64,000 bases of DNA from Brevibacillus choshinensis (GCF_001420695.1 NZ_LJJB01000007.1:1758184-1822183); one strand, 5' to 3'. Shown: positions 9,173 to 19,312, numbered from the stretch's first letter. The notes: generated by a model not told the origin, from the sequence alone. Program-made: numbers and translations.

Positions 9173-10561
9173 ATGAAAAAGAACCGTCAAGTCGCTCATC
9201 CCTATATTCCCAACTCTGTACCACAAGTCCAACAGGAAATGCTGCGAGAGATTGGTGTAGTAAGTATGGAAGATTTGTATGTGGATATCCCGGAGCATTT
9301 ACGTCTAAGGGAAGCGATGGACATTCCGCCTGCGTTGACGGAATATGAGCTGCAGCGCCACATGGAAAAAGTAATGGATAAAAACACAACCTGCAAAGAG
9401 AATATCAGCTTTTTGGGAGCAGGCTGCTGGCAGCACTTCATTCCTTCTGTTGTAGATGAAATCAACTCGCGCTCGGAGTTCCTGACTGCTTATGCTGGCG
9501 AACCTTACGAGGATCACGGTCGCTTCCAAGCGCTGTTTGAATACCAGAGCTTGGTCGCTGAACTGGTTGATATGGATGTTGTCAATGTACCCACCTTCGA
9601 CTGGGCACAGGCTGTATCAACTGCTTTGCGCATGGCATCTCGCATCACGAAGCGAAATGAACTGCTTCTCCCCAAAAATATCTCTCCAGATAAACTGTTA
9701 ATCATAAAAAACTATGCATCCCCTGATCTAAAAGTCATGTTGGTAAATTACAAAGAGAGCACAGGCATGCTGGATCTGGACGATTTAAAGAGCAAGCTCA
9801 GTCAAAATACGGCTGCTGTTTATTTTGAAAATCCGACCTTCTTGGGGCCGATTGAGGCAAACGGACAGAAAATCGCCGATCTCGCCCACCAAGCTGGAGC
9901 GATTTGTGTGGTCGGCGTTGATCCGAATTCATTAGGAGTATTGGCTCCTCCTAGTCATTATGGGGCAGATATCGTATGCGGTGACTTGCAGCCATTAGGC
10001 GTTCACATGCATTACGGCGGAGGGCAGTCTGGCTTTATCGCTACTCATGACGATCCCACCTTTGTCATGGAATATCCGTCTCGCTTGTTTGGCATTGCTC
10101 CGACGGAGGTGGAAGGCGAATACGGTTTTGGGGATGTGGCGTATGAACGCACTTCATTTGCCCAGCGTGAAAAAGGCAAGGAGTCTGTAGGTACGCAAAC
10201 AGCACTGTGGGGAATTACCGCGGGCGTGTATCTAGCCCTGATGGGACCACATGGGATGAAGGAACTTGGACAGGGAATCATGCAGCGTTCGCAATATGCG
10301 GCCAATCAGCTTTCTTCCATTCCTGGCGTTACGTGCAAGTTTGCTTCTGCTTTTTATAAAGAATTTCTCGTTGATTTTAGTCAGACGGGCAAGTCAGTGA
10401 AAGAGATCAATCAAGCGCTGCTTGCAAAAGGAATTTTTGGAGGGGTAGATATGTCACAGGCTTTCCCTGAATTGGGACAAAGCGCTCTTTACTGCGTGAC
10501 TGAAGTACACAGCAAAGAGGATATCGATACAGTCGTCCAAGCGATCCGGGAGATTGTCTAG
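9173..10561 (+). CDS. GcvPA-like subunit of a divergent glycine-decarboxylase-family enzyme
   Basis: 462 residues. It aligns along its length with glycine dehydrogenase (decarboxylating) subunit 1: HPYIPNSVPQVQQEMLREIG, DIPEHLRLREAMDIPPALTE, FLGAGCWQHFIPSVVDEI, and GADIVCGDLQPLG. Conserved segments are altered. The family YTPYQPEISQG stretch, as I recall it, reads YAGEPYEDHGR here, and TNQAL reads TQTAL. No GcvH or GcvT gene occurs in the window, unlike a normal gcv operon. The start at 9173 has GGAGG 11 bp upstream. It lies 28 bp before the second subunit. I infer a PLP enzyme acting on an amino acid other than glycine, or without the lipoyl partner. Confidence 0.82.
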   Translation: MKKNRQVAHPYIPNSVPQVQQEMLREIGVVSMEDLYVDIPEHLRLREAMDIPPALTEYELQRHMEKVMDKNTTCKENISFLGAGCWQHFIPSVVDEINSRSEFLTAYAGEPYEDHGRFQALFEYQSLVAELVDMDVVNVPTFDWAQAVSTALRMASRITKRNELLLPKNISPDKLLIIKNYASPDLKVMLVNYKESTGMLDLDDLKSKLSQNTAAVYFENPTFLGPIEANGQKIADLAHQAGAICVVGVDPNSLGVLAPPSHYGADIVCGDLQPLGVHMHYGGGQSGFIATHDDPTFVMEYPSRLFGIAPTEVEGEYGFGDVAYERTSFAQREKGKESVGTQTALWGITAGVYLALMGPHGMKELGQGIMQRSQYAANQLSSIPGVTCKFASAFYKEFLVDFSQTGKSVKEINQALLAKGIFGGVDMSQAFPELGQSALYCVTEVHSKEDIDTVVQAIREIV

Positions 10562-10589
10562 AAACCATAGAGAAAGGAACGATGGCAGG

Positions 10590-12161
10590 ATGAAACGAAT
10601 TGTGAGAGACCATAAAGTGAGAAAATTCCACCAAGCCAAGTGGGATGAACCGGTTATTTTTGAACTGCATCAGCCAGGTGAAAGAGGGGTAGAGGTTCCC
10701 GAAGTAGAGGAAGAGATCGAAGCCGTTGTAGGAGATGGCCTATCAAAAATCCCTGCGGGCATGGAGCGCAAGCAGTTGCCGAACCTGCCTGAAATTGGCC
10801 AGATGAGGGTCCTTCGCCACTACCTCAGGATTTCTCAAGAGACGCTTGGTGCTGATCTCAACGTGGAAATGGGGCAGGGAACATGCACGATGAAGTACTC
10901 GCCAAAAGTGAATGAAAAGTTTGCGCGTTCTCCCAAAATGGCAGAATTGCATCCGTTGCAGGACGAGTCAACTACACAAGGGATGCTGGAAATGACGTAC
11001 CGTTTAGACTTGGCTATGCGTGAGATTTCAGGGATGGATAGCTTCTCATTCCAACCTGGAAGCGGCACGCAGGCATTGTTTGCGATGGCATCGATTGTGC
11101 GGGCTTACCATGAATCGAGGGGAGAAGGCCAGCAGCGTGATGAGATCATCACCACCATTTTCTCTCATCCTTCTCAGGCAGCGACAGCGGCAGTCAAAGG
11201 CTTTAAAATCATTACGCTCTATCCTGACAAAGATGGCTATCCCGATCTTGATGAACTGAAGCAAGTCGTGTCTGAACGAACAGCCGGATTTGTCGTCGCC
11301 AATCCGGAAGATACAGGCATTTACAATCCGCGGATCAAAGAGTTTACCCAAGTGGTGCATGAGGCGGGAGGAATCTGCTATTACGACCAGGCGAACGCGA
11401 ATGGACTGCTCGGCATTACCCGTGCGAGAGATGCTGGTTTTGACATGTGCTTCTTTAATCTGCACAAGACATTCTCGATTCCTCATGCGTGCGGAGGGCC
11501 TGCCACAGGCGCACTTGGGGTATCAAAAGAGCTGGAACCATTCTTGCCAGGCCCAATCGTCGATTTCGATGGAGAGCGCTACCATTTCAAACGGGATTTG
11601 GCACACAGCATCGGAAAAGTGAGAAGCTTCTACGGAGTTCCACCAGCGGTATTGCGTGCGTATGCGTGGATTCGCAGCTTGGGAGCAGCAGGTTTGGAAG
11701 AGGTGGCCAAGGTAGCTGTCTTAAATAACAACTACTTGTACCATAAAATCACGCAAATTCGTGGAGCGAGTGCCCCCTATATCAAAGGCAGACGATTGGA
11801 GCAGGTCCGTTACAGCTGGGAGCAGCTGACGAAAGAAACGGGGATAACGACAGAAGACGTGCAGCGCAGAATGTGCGATTTCGGCCTGCACTACTGGACC
11901 AGTCACCATCCGTATGTCGTTCCCCAGCCGTTTACGCTTGAGCCCACAGAGTCATATTCCAAAGCGGAATTGGATGAATATATCAATGCGCTGGCGCAAA
12001 TCTCCAAGGAAGCGTATGAACAGCCCGAGATCGTGAAAACGGCTCCGCATGCGAGCGTTGTGCACAGGATCGAGGAATCTGTATTGGATGATCCGAAGCA
12101 ATGGGCTATCACCTGGAGATCGTACCTCAAGAAGGCAGAAAAAGAATACTCGCATAAATAA
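10590..12161 (+). CDS. GcvPB-like PLP subunit of the divergent glycine-decarboxylase-family enzyme
   Basis: 523 residues, somewhat longer than typical GcvPB (about 485-490). The PLP lysine is present in NLHKTFS (Lys293). The following glycine-rich loop, usually PHGGGGPGAGPVGV, reads PHACGGPATGALGV. Other family blocks are kept (LHPLQDESTTQGMLEM, SFQPGSGTQALFAM, CYYDQANANGLLGI). The family normally reads DGANLNAI and PAAGAHGE at two of these blocks, so substrate contacts probably differ. The ATG at 10590 is the first usable start; the frame opens at a TTG at 10554 overlapping the upstream gene. It should form a heterodimer with the preceding subunit. Confidence 0.83.
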   Translation: MKRIVRDHKVRKFHQAKWDEPVIFELHQPGERGVEVPEVEEEIEAVVGDGLSKIPAGMERKQLPNLPEIGQMRVLRHYLRISQETLGADLNVEMGQGTCTMKYSPKVNEKFARSPKMAELHPLQDESTTQGMLEMTYRLDLAMREISGMDSFSFQPGSGTQALFAMASIVRAYHESRGEGQQRDEIITTIFSHPSQAATAAVKGFKIITLYPDKDGYPDLDELKQVVSERTAGFVVANPEDTGIYNPRIKEFTQVVHEAGGICYYDQANANGLLGITRARDAGFDMCFFNLHKTFSIPHACGGPATGALGVSKELEPFLPGPIVDFDGERYHFKRDLAHSIGKVRSFYGVPPAVLRAYAWIRSLGAAGLEEVAKVAVLNNNYLYHKITQIRGASAPYIKGRRLEQVRYSWEQLTKETGITTEDVQRRMCDFGLHYWTSHHPYVVPQPFTLEPTESYSKAELDEYINALAQISKEAYEQPEIVKTAPHASVVHRIEESVLDDPKQWAITWRSYLKKAEKEYSHK

Positions 12162-12183
12162 TACGAAATGTGGGGGGCTATTC

Positions 12184-12993
12184 ATGAAAAAGAAACTGCC
12201 AATGACATTGCTTGTCGGCTCTCTAGTGCTAACCATGCTAAGCGGTTGCGGTTCAAATGCTACGCAATCTTCTACGCCAGCAGCACAGCCTGCGGGAGAG
12301 AAAATGGAATTGGTAACAGACGGAAAGCTTACCTTTGCGATGAGCGGGCTGTTAAAGCCACTTAACTACAAAGACTCCGGCGGCAACCTCACGGGTTTTG
12401 ACGTCGAGATTGGAAATGAGATTGCCAAAAGAATTGGATTAGAGCCCAATCCTGTAACGAACCCGTGGGAAACGATTTTACAAGGTTTGAAAGGGAAGAA
12501 GTACGACGCCATTATCGGGAGCATGACTGCTACGGAAGAGCGCGCCAAGCAGGTAGACTTTACCGATCCATACTATATTTCTGGCGGACAAATCTTTGTA
12601 GCTCAAACGAACGATACGATGAAAACCAAGGATGATTTGAAGGATCGGACTATTGGCGTCGTTCAAGCAAGTACGTACAAGGAAATCGCTAAGAAATACA
12701 CCTCCAAAATCAAAGGGTACCCCAGTGACGTTTACGCTTTGCAAGACCTTGTTCCTGGACGTGTTGACGCTGTTATCACCGATAAAATTGTCGGGGTTTC
12801 CGCCATCAAAGAGCAGGGCTTACAAATCAAGTCTGTAGGAGACGTATTGGAAAAAGAGAACATCGCGATCGCTGTAAATAAGGATAATCCCGTTCTCCTC
12901 AAAAAGATCAACGAAGCGATTAAAGCGATGGTCGAAGATGGGACCTATGAGAAAATCAGTGTGAAATGGTTTGGCACGAATCTGTTGAAATAG
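12184..12993 (+). CDS. Polar amino acid ABC transporter substrate-binding lipoprotein (SBP_bac_3)
   Basis: 269 residues with a signal peptide and lipobox (LSGC). Hallmarks of family 3 solute-binding proteins are present: LTFAMSGLLKPLNYKDSGG, GFDVEIGNEIAKRIG, YDAIIGSMTATEERAKQVDFTDPYY in pieces, and GVVQASTYKEIAKKY. Family members bind glutamine, arginine, cystine or related amino acids. The start at 12184 follows GTGGGGGGC; the longer open frame overlaps the GcvPB-like gene. Strongly similar to the binding protein at 22466. A hairpin separates it from the permease gene. Confidence 0.93.
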   Translation: MKKKLPMTLLVGSLVLTMLSGCGSNATQSSTPAAQPAGEKMELVTDGKLTFAMSGLLKPLNYKDSGGNLTGFDVEIGNEIAKRIGLEPNPVTNPWETILQGLKGKKYDAIIGSMTATEERAKQVDFTDPYYISGGQIFVAQTNDTMKTKDDLKDRTIGVVQASTYKEIAKKYTSKIKGYPSDVYALQDLVPGRVDAVITDKIVGVSAIKEQGLQIKSVGDVLEKENIAIAVNKDNPVLLKKINEAIKAMVEDGTYEKISVKWFGTNLLK

Positions 12994-12994
12994 G

Positions 12995-13028
12995 CAAAAG
13001 TGGTGCGCTGGAAACGGCGCACCTTTTG
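12995..13028 (+). terminator. Intra-operon hairpin between binding protein and permease
   Basis: CAAAAG...GGTGCGC pairs with GCGCACC...CTTTTG, loop about 8 nt, with a short T-run. It lies just before the permease ribosome binding site, so it could stabilise the upstream mRNA or partly terminate, giving more binding protein than permease. The paralogous cassette has a hairpin at the same place (23335-23373). Confidence 0.65.
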
Positions 13029-13044
13029 GGAGGTGTTGAACGGC

Positions 13045-13773
13045 ATGACATTTTTTCAGAGCATCTACTCCATTTTCCAAACACATGGATTTGCCTTTTT
13101 AGAAGCGACCTGGATAACAGTCACATTAACCATTGTCTCTTTGCTGATCGCTTCGGTCATCGGACTGATCTTCGCCTTTTTCAAGGTATCGGGCATCTTC
13201 ATTCTGGAGAAGATTGCTGACTTCTACATCTTCTTGGTACGTGGACTCCCCTTGATTGTGCAGCTCATGTTTTTGTACTACGGAATTTCAAGTGTATTGG
13301 TCTTAAGCGACTTTACCGCAGGTGCGCTTGCCTTGGGGATTCACTCCGGGGCCTATATCGCTGAAATTTTCCGAGGAGCCATTCAATCGACTGACCGCGG
13401 ACAGATGGAAGCAGCCCGTTCGTTGGGAATGCCCTATGCGCTTGCCATGCGGCGCATTATACTCCCACAGGCATTCAAACGAGCGATTCCCCCGCTTGGC
13501 AACCAATTCATTATCGGGTTGAAGGATTCGTCGCTTGTTGCCTACATCGCTGTAACAGAGCTGTTTAACAACGCCCTCTCTGTGCAAGCGGAGAACTATA
13601 TGCCGTTCGAGACCTATTTTGTTGTCGGCATGTATTACTTAGCGCTCGTGTTTATCTTCACGGTTATCGTCAACAAGCTGGAGAAGAGATTGGATGTCGG
13701 GAAGCAGAAGGAAGCGAAGTCGGGCAAAGTGAAAAGGAGAGAGGAGAAATTGCGAGAGGGGACCACGGTATGA
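13045..13773 (+). CDS. Amino acid ABC transporter permease (HisM/ArtQ type)
   Basis: 242 residues with several membrane helices. It carries the ABC-permease EAA loop [20 protein letters not shown] and the family segment [16 protein letters not shown]. The start at 13045 has GGGAGG at a good distance; an upstream extension to 13000 would run through the hairpin. The last four bases overlap the ATPase gene (ATGA). The C-terminal tail is rich in Lys, Arg and Glu. Very close to the permease at 23388. Confidence 0.93.
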   Translation: MTFFQSIYSIFQTHGFAFLEATWITVTLTIVSLLIASVIGLIFAFFKVSGIFILEKIADFYIFLVRGLPLIVQLMFLYYGISSVLVLSDFTAGALALGIHSGAYIAEIFRGAIQSTDRGQMEAARSLGMPYALAMRRIILPQAFKRAIPPLGNQFIIGLKDSSLVAYIAVTELFNNALSVQAENYMPFETYFVVGMYYLALVFIFTVIVNKLEKRLDVGKQKEAKSGKVKRREEKLREGTTV

Positions 13774-14492
13774 TCAAAGTGCGAAATCTCGTGAAATCGT
13801 TTGGCGATGTGCAAGTCTTGAACAACATTTCCTTAGAAATCAAGAAGTCGGAGGTGGTGGTGCTGATTGGCGCGAGCGGATCAGGGAAAAGCACGCTGCT
13901 GAGATGTCTGAACTTTTTGGAAATGAATAGTGGTGGAGAGATTGAGATAAACGGACAGGTGATTGATTCAAAGAAAACGGACTTGAACAAGGTACGGGAG
14001 CATATGGGAATGGTTTTTCAGCATTTTAATCTGTTTCCCCATATGACAGTCCTGGAGAACGTAATTGAGGCGCCTGTGCACGTGAAGAAAAAAAGCAAGC
14101 AAGAAGCAACACAGAAAGCGATGAAGCTATTGAAGAAAGTCGGTTTGACCGATAAAGCGGATCATTATCCCGATCAGTTATCAGGAGGGCAAAAACAACG
14201 GGTGGCGATTGCCAGAGCGCTAGCGATGGATCCGGACGTCATGCTGTTTGACGAGCCTACCTCGGCGCTCGATCCGGAGCTGGTTGGCGAGGTACTGCAG
14301 ACGATGAAGGATCTAGTAAAAGAGGGCATGACGATGATTGTGGTGACGCATGAGATGGGCTTCGCGCGGGAAGTGGCAGACCGCGTGATCATGTTGGCAG
14401 ATGGGCACATGATCGAGGAAGGTCACCCGACGATCTTCTTTACCCAACCGCAACATGAGCGGACACGCCGCTTTCTTCAACAAGTCTTGTAG
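13770..14492 (+). CDS. Amino acid ABC transporter ATP-binding protein (GlnQ type)
   Basis: 240 residues. Walker [11 protein letters not shown]-loop [11 protein letters not shown], signature [15 protein letters not shown], Walker [13 protein letters not shown] and switch His in VVTHEMGFA are all intact. It powers the importer formed with the preceding permease and lipoprotein and acts on the inner face of the membrane. Translationally coupled to the permease by an ATGA overlap. Confidence 0.95.
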   Translation: MIKVRNLVKSFGDVQVLNNISLEIKKSEVVVLIGASGSGKSTLLRCLNFLEMNSGGEIEINGQVIDSKKTDLNKVREHMGMVFQHFNLFPHMTVLENVIEAPVHVKKKSKQEATQKAMKLLKKVGLTDKADHYPDQLSGGQKQRVAIARALAMDPDVMLFDEPTSALDPELVGEVLQTMKDLVKEGMTMIVVTHEMGFAREVADRVIMLADGHMIEEGHPTIFFTQPQHERTRRFLQQVL

Positions 14493-14513
14493 ACGAAAGA
14501 TGGGGGTAATCTG

Positions 14514-15701
14514 GTGGAACATCTAATCAATCAAGCGGTAAGACAAATGCAAGTGTCTGGTATCAGGAAAATCGCCAATATGGTCGCCAAGTACCCTGAT
14601 GTCATTAACCTCACGCTTGGGCAGCCCGATTTTACGACTCCCGAGCACATCAAAATAGCGGGGAAGAGAGCGATAGACGAAGACAAAACATTCTATACGC
14701 ATAACGCGGGATTGTTTGAGCTGAGAAAAGCCGCCAGCGACTATCTTTATCAAAAATACCAGCTTTCCTACCATCCCGACGACGAAGTTATCATCACAAC
14801 CGGGGCGAGTGAAGCGATTGATATTGCCTTTCGAACGATACTTGAAGAAGGATGCGAAGTAATCCTGCCTGCACCTGTTTATCCCGGATATGGACCGCTT
14901 ATTCAACTTTGTGGCGCCGTCCCGGTATATGTGGATACGTCAGCGAATGGTTTTAAGCTAAACGCTGAAATGATCCAAAATAACCTGACGGAAAAAACGC
15001 GTTGTCTCGTTCTTCCTTATCCGTCCAATCCTGTCGGGAGTATTTTAGACGAAAAAACCTTGACTGAAATTGCTGATCTGCTGAAAGATAAAGAAATTTT
15101 TATCATTACGGATGAAATATACAGTGAGCTGACTTACGGTAAAAAACATACTTCAATTGCTTCCTTTCCTGAAATGAGAGACAAAACGATCGTAATCAAC
15201 GGTCTTTCCAAGTCACATTCTATGACTGGTTGGAGAATAGGCGTGACATTTGCTCCCGCTTACCTGACTGCCGAAATGGTAAAAGTCCATCTTTACAATG
15301 CTACCTGCGCCAGTTCGATTAGTCAGTATGCTGCTGTCGAGGCATTTACTCGTGGCATCGAGGATCCGATTGAGATGAAGAAGGAATACCAAGCAAGAAG
15401 GGACTATGTATATGACCGGTTGGTTTCTATGGGATTTGAAGTGGACAAACCGGATGGCGCTTTCTACATGTTTCCGTCAATCAAACAATGGAACATGAAG
15501 TCGTTTGACTTTGTCACACAATTATTGGAAAAGAGACGAGTTGCTGTAGTTCCAGGAGATGTATTTTCGGAATTCGGCGAAGGTTATATTAGAATTGCTT
15601 ATGCTTATTCCATGGAAACATTGGCAGAGGGGTGCAATCGGATTGAACAATTTGTACAAACGCTAAATATGGAGAAAGGGGGAAAAGGTGGATGCAAATA
15701 A
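14514..15701 (+). CDS. Class I/II aminotransferase (PatA-like)
   Basis: 395 residues, fold type I PLP enzyme. The PLP lysine is Lys233 in [44 protein letters not shown] and [10 protein letters not shown] also match Bacillus PatA closely. PatA-type enzymes transaminate amino acids, including N-acetyl-LL-2,6-diaminopimelate. The start is GTG at 14514 after GGGGG. It lies 21 bp after the transporter ATPase, and its last 10 bp overlap the KdgT-like permease gene. Here it probably acts on the operon's imported amino acid rather than in lysine synthesis; that is inference. Confidence 0.9.
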   Translation: MEHLINQAVRQMQVSGIRKIANMVAKYPDVINLTLGQPDFTTPEHIKIAGKRAIDEDKTFYTHNAGLFELRKAASDYLYQKYQLSYHPDDEVIITTGASEAIDIAFRTILEEGCEVILPAPVYPGYGPLIQLCGAVPVYVDTSANGFKLNAEMIQNNLTEKTRCLVLPYPSNPVGSILDEKTLTEIADLLKDKEIFIITDEIYSELTYGKKHTSIASFPEMRDKTIVINGLSKSHSMTGWRIGVTFAPAYLTAEMVKVHLYNATCASSISQYAAVEAFTRGIEDPIEMKKEYQARRDYVYDRLVSMGFEVDKPDGAFYMFPSIKQWNMKSFDFVTQLLEKRRVAVVPGDVFSEFGEGYIRIAYAYSMETLAEGCNRIEQFVQTLNMEKGGKGGCK

Positions 15702-16648
15702 AAAAGGCAATGGAAAAAGTACCAGGCGGGATGATGCTGCTTCCTCTTTTGTTAGGGGCCACAATCAATACGTTTATCCCGACCGCTGGCGAATTCTTTG
15801 GTTCTTATACAGGAGCCCTCTTTAAAGGAGTTTTGCCTATTTTGGCCGTATTCTTTGTCTGTGTGGGAACAACCATTGATGTCAGGACAACGCCAAAGAT
15901 CTTGAAAAGAGGAGGGTCCCTCCTTTTTTCGAAAGTAGGGGCTTCCATCGTTGTCGCGCTCATTGCTTCCCAGATGATTGGGGAAGGAACCGTCCTCGGA
16001 GGCTTGTCCGTGCTGGCTATTGTCGCTGCCATGAACGATACAAACGGGGGATTGTATTTAGCTTTGATGGATCAGTATGGAAAAAAAGAGGACATTGCAG
16101 CTTATCCAGTCATGACTGTAGAAGCGGGACCATTCTTGACGATGGTGACTCTCGGGATAGTAGGGCTGTCCGCTTTTCCTTGGCAGACTCTGATCGGAGC
16201 CGTTTTACCGCTTGCCATAGGGATGATTCTCGGGAACCTGGATAAAGACTTTCGTGATTTGTTTGGTAAAGCAGTTCCCGCTTTCGTTCCGTTTTTCGCT
16301 TTTGGATTGGGGGCGGGACTTGACTTCAGGAAAGTGATGGACGCAGGATTGGTTGGGCTTTTCTTGGGTGTAGCTGTCATTCTGATTACAGGAACGGCGT
16401 TATTTTTCGCGGATAAATTAGCAGGGGGTAACGGAGTCGCGGGAATAGCGGCTGCAACCACAGCGGGCAGTGCTGCTGGTGTTCCAACGATAGTTGCTGC
16501 AGCCAATCCCGCTTATGCTTCCGTTGCTGGTTCCGCCACGGTAATGGTTGCAGCCAGCGCCATCGTTACAGCTATCTTGGTTCCGTTTATAACGGCATGG
16601 TGGGCTAAGCGTGTCAATGTCCAACTGAATGAGACGGTCAGTAAATAA
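15692..16648 (+). CDS. 2-keto-3-deoxygluconate permease family protein (KdgT-like)
   Basis: 318 residues and about ten hydrophobic segments. The N-terminus [20 protein letters not shown] followed by [12 protein letters not shown] is characteristic of Kdg[20 protein letters not shown] and [19 protein letters not shown] are the family's conserved internal blocks. KdgT is a proton symporter for 2-keto-3-deoxygluconate. No pectin or uronate genes are nearby, so a different keto acid, made or used by the aminotransferase, is a reasonable guess. It overlaps the aminotransferase gene by 10 bp; AAAGGTGG lies before the ATG. Confidence 0.85.
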   Translation: MQIKKAMEKVPGGMMLLPLLLGATINTFIPTAGEFFGSYTGALFKGVLPILAVFFVCVGTTIDVRTTPKILKRGGSLLFSKVGASIVVALIASQMIGEGTVLGGLSVLAIVAAMNDTNGGLYLALMDQYGKKEDIAAYPVMTVEAGPFLTMVTLGIVGLSAFPWQTLIGAVLPLAIGMILGNLDKDFRDLFGKAVPAFVPFFAFGLGAGLDFRKVMDAGLVGLFLGVAVILITGTALFFADKLAGGNGVAGIAAATTAGSAAGVPTIVAAANPAYASVAGSATVMVAASAIVTAILVPFITAWWAKRVNVQLNETVSK

Positions 16649-16720
16649 CCGCTCTTTTGCAGATGTTAAAGTTAGAATGTTAGGAATGATTACACTTTTC
16701 ATAAAGGAGCGTGCTATGAA

Positions 16721-18370
16721 ATGTTATTTTGCCGGGAAGAAGTACTAAGATTAACCGATGATTTAGTAAAGGTTGAAAGCGTTGTCAATACCACAGGTGA
16801 AATTGACATCGCAAAGAGCTTGCATGATTTACTCGCTTCCTTTCCTTATTTTCAACAAAATCCTTCTCATCTCATTATGCCGCGCACGGTGAATGATGAG
16901 TATGAACGGTACAACGTCTTGGCCTTCGTCAAAGGCACGAAGGAGCAAAGTGACAAAACCGTTATCTTAATGGGACATATTGATACGGTTGGCATTGAAG
17001 ATTACAGCCATTTAAAAGACAAGGCCTGTTTTCCTGGTGAACTGATGGAGGCTCTGCAAGACGAACTGTTGCCAGAGCTAGTAAAGGAACAGCTGCACTC
17101 AGGTGAGTGGCACTTTGGACGCGGTGTTTTAGATATGAAAAGCGGCGTTGCCAGCCATATTTATCTACTAAAATACTACTCTCTGCACCCCGAAGAGCTT
17201 GCGGGCAATCTCGTGTTATTGGCAGAGTGCGACGAGGAAGTCAGCTCACAAGGTGTCTTGTCTGCGCTTAAGGATTTGAAAAGATGGAGAGAGGAGCATC
17301 ATTTTGATTATATAGCTCTCATTAATTCTGACTTTGTGGCTCCTCGCTTCGAAGGTGACGAGAATCGTTATATTTACAAAGGAACAATCGGAAAACTGCT
17401 GCCTTCCTTTTTCATTACAGGGGCAGAAACCCATGTTGGCTCCAGCTTTGAAGGTTTAGACCCTAACTTTTTAGCAGCAGAGCTAACGAGACAAATTAGC
17501 TATAATCCTGATTTGTGTGATGAATCATTAGGAGAGATCCCAGCGCCTCCGGTTTCGTTAAAGCAAACGGATTTAAAGCCGTCCTATACGGTACAGACTG
17601 CTCTGGCTTCTTACGTCTACTATAATTTCTTTATCCAATCGTGGTCACCCAAGGACGTGCTTGTCATGCTGAAGGAGCAAGCAGAAATCGCCTTTACGAA
17701 TGCGCTCCGCACCTTGCAAGAGCGTTATCGAAAATACTGTGAGCGCATCGGCGAGCCTTCCCGGGATTTGCCGTGGAAAACAAGGGTGATTATCTATGAG
17801 GATATGAAGAAAATGCTTGTGGAAGAGAACGGAGAAGCATATGTGCAGCATATGAAGGAGTTCAAAGACAAGCTGCTCTTGGATAAAAGTCTTGATACAC
17901 GGATGTTTGCAGCGCGAGTCGTGGAAGAGGAATGGAACTGGATGAAGGATAAGAGCCCAGCGATCATCCTGTTTTATTCATCGCTCTATTCCCCGCGCAT
18001 TGAGCTGACAGGCAAAAATGAACGTGAACAAAATTTGTTGAATGCGCTGGAGCAAGCGGTGGAACAGGTACAACCACACTATCAGCACCCCATTGTGACG
18101 AGAAATTTCTTTCCATATATTTGTGATATGAGCTGCGTGGCGTTAAGTGACGATGAGGAGGGGATTCTTGCGGTTGCTGAAAATAATCCCGGATGGGGTA
18201 CCAAGCACTACGTTGACTATCAAGACATTCGGGACATCAATGTGCCAGCTATCAACATCGGGCCCTACGGGTATGACGCCCATAAGAAATACGAGCGTAT
18301 GGAATTGCAATACTCCACAGAGATCGTCCCCACTATAACAAATGAAGTGATTCGCAGATTGTTGGGCTGA
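16721..18370 (+). CDS. rocB: Arginine utilization protein RocB (M20-type peptidase)
   Basis: 549 residues, the length of RocB. M20 zinc-hydrolase motifs are present: LMGHIDTVG, the bridging Asp in GVLDMKSGVA, and Glu-Glu in LAECDEEVSSQG. In Bacillus subtilis rocB sits in a sigma-54 (SigL) operon for arginine catabolism; its exact reaction is not established. Here it also lies in a sigma-54-driven operon, without rocA or rocC. The ATG at 16721 has AAAGGAG 11 bp upstream; an ATG at 16716 gives only a ten-codon frame. It follows the permease after 72 bp. Confidence 0.88.
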   Translation: MLFCREEVLRLTDDLVKVESVVNTTGEIDIAKSLHDLLASFPYFQQNPSHLIMPRTVNDEYERYNVLAFVKGTKEQSDKTVILMGHIDTVGIEDYSHLKDKACFPGELMEALQDELLPELVKEQLHSGEWHFGRGVLDMKSGVASHIYLLKYYSLHPEELAGNLVLLAECDEEVSSQGVLSALKDLKRWREEHHFDYIALINSDFVAPRFEGDENRYIYKGTIGKLLPSFFITGAETHVGSSFEGLDPNFLAAELTRQISYNPDLCDESLGEIPAPPVSLKQTDLKPSYTVQTALASYVYYNFFIQSWSPKDVLVMLKEQAEIAFTNALRTLQERYRKYCERIGEPSRDLPWKTRVIIYEDMKKMLVEENGEAYVQHMKEFKDKLLLDKSLDTRMFAARVVEEEWNWMKDKSPAIILFYSSLYSPRIELTGKNEREQNLLNALEQAVEQVQPHYQHPIVTRNFFPYICDMSCVALSDDEEGILAVAENNPGWGTKHYVDYQDIRDINVPAINIGPYGYDAHKKYERMELQYSTEIVPTITNEVIRRLLG

Positions 18371-18401
18371 ATAACGAACAGGGAAGGGAGAGGATCGTAA
18401 C

Positions 18402-19154
18402 ATGGTGACTGGAAGATACGCGGACAGCCTTCACAATAAACGTGTGGTGATTACAGGTGGAGCAAGCGGGATCGGTCTCGCCACGGCTATCCGATTTGCG
18501 CAAGAAGGGTCTGTCGTAACCATCATCGATAATCATGAAGATCGGCTGCATAGCACGCTGGAGAAATATTCGGCAATTAAGCATGGAGTAGTAGCGGATG
18601 TGAGTAACCCGGATGAAGTTGGGGCTGCCTTTGAAAAAATTGATTCGTTGATGAACGGAGTAGATGTTCTGATTGCCAATGCTGGAATCAGCGTAAGAGC
18701 GAAATTTATTGATATCACCCCGGAGCAGTGGAAAAAAGTGCTCGGGATAAATCTCGATGGCATCTTTTACACCGCCCAGCAGGCTGCGAAACGGATGCTT
18801 TCCCAAGGCCACGGTGTGATTTTGATGACAGCTTCCACGAATGGACTGGTTGGACATCCGTATTATGCGGACTACAATGCCTCCAAAGCAGGGGTCAATC
18901 TCTTGGCTCGAACAATGGCACTGGAGCTCGCACCGACCATTCGGGTCAATACCGTTTGTCCCGGATACGTTCTCACACCGATGCAGCTTGCTGAATATAC
19001 CCCGGAAATGTTGGAACAGGTTAACGAAAAAATCCCTTTAAAAAGACATGCCCACCCGGAAGAAGTAGCAGGTTTGTATGCGTTTTTAGCGTCCGCAGAG
19101 GCCGCGTATATTACTGGTCAGCACATTCCGATTGATGGTGGAGAGCTGGCTTGA
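18402..19154 (+). CDS. SDR family oxidoreductase
   Basis: 250 residues. Cofactor motif TGGASGIG near residue 19, IANAGIS in place of NNAG, and catalytic YNASK in the second half (YYADYNASKAG). The C-terminal ITGQHIPIDGGELA is classical. Last gene of the proposed sigma-54 operon, 31 bp after rocB and 10 bp before a terminator. Only distantly like the first SDR of the operon, so they probably catalyse different steps. Confidence 0.92.
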   Translation: MVTGRYADSLHNKRVVITGGASGIGLATAIRFAQEGSVVTIIDNHEDRLHSTLEKYSAIKHGVVADVSNPDEVGAAFEKIDSLMNGVDVLIANAGISVRAKFIDITPEQWKKVLGINLDGIFYTAQQAAKRMLSQGHGVILMTASTNGLVGHPYYADYNASKAGVNLLARTMALELAPTIRVNTVCPGYVLTPMQLAEYTPEMLEQVNEKIPLKRHAHPEEVAGLYAFLASAEAAYITGQHIPIDGGELA

Positions 19155-19164
19155 GAAGGTGCAA

Positions 19165-19208
19165 TCCTCCCTTTTCTTCCCTTGCGTTGGAAGGGAGGTT
19201 TTTTTTTG
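19165..19208 (+). terminator. Rho-independent terminator of the sigma-54 operon
   Basis: CCTCCCTT pairs with AAGGGAGG, with a nested CTTCC/GGAAG, followed by nine T. It lies 10 bp after the SDR stop codon. Confidence 0.9.
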
Positions 19209-19312
19209 TAGTTGGCAGCAGCAATGTCAAAAACAGCAATATTTCGCTTTACGCTCAGTTGAAGGCTGGCACGATTGTGAATCCAGGATATGATGATTTT
19301 TTGCTGAAATAA
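19208..19312 (+). pseudogene. Possible C-terminal gene remnant, unrecognised
   Basis: A 34-codon frame with no start codon, ending at TAA. It reads like real protein (SNISLYAQLKAGTIVNPGY and then DDFLLK). It begins at the terminator's T-run, so nothing upstream translates it. Family unknown. The rest of the gap up to 19444 shows only AT-rich sequence. Confidence 0.3.
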
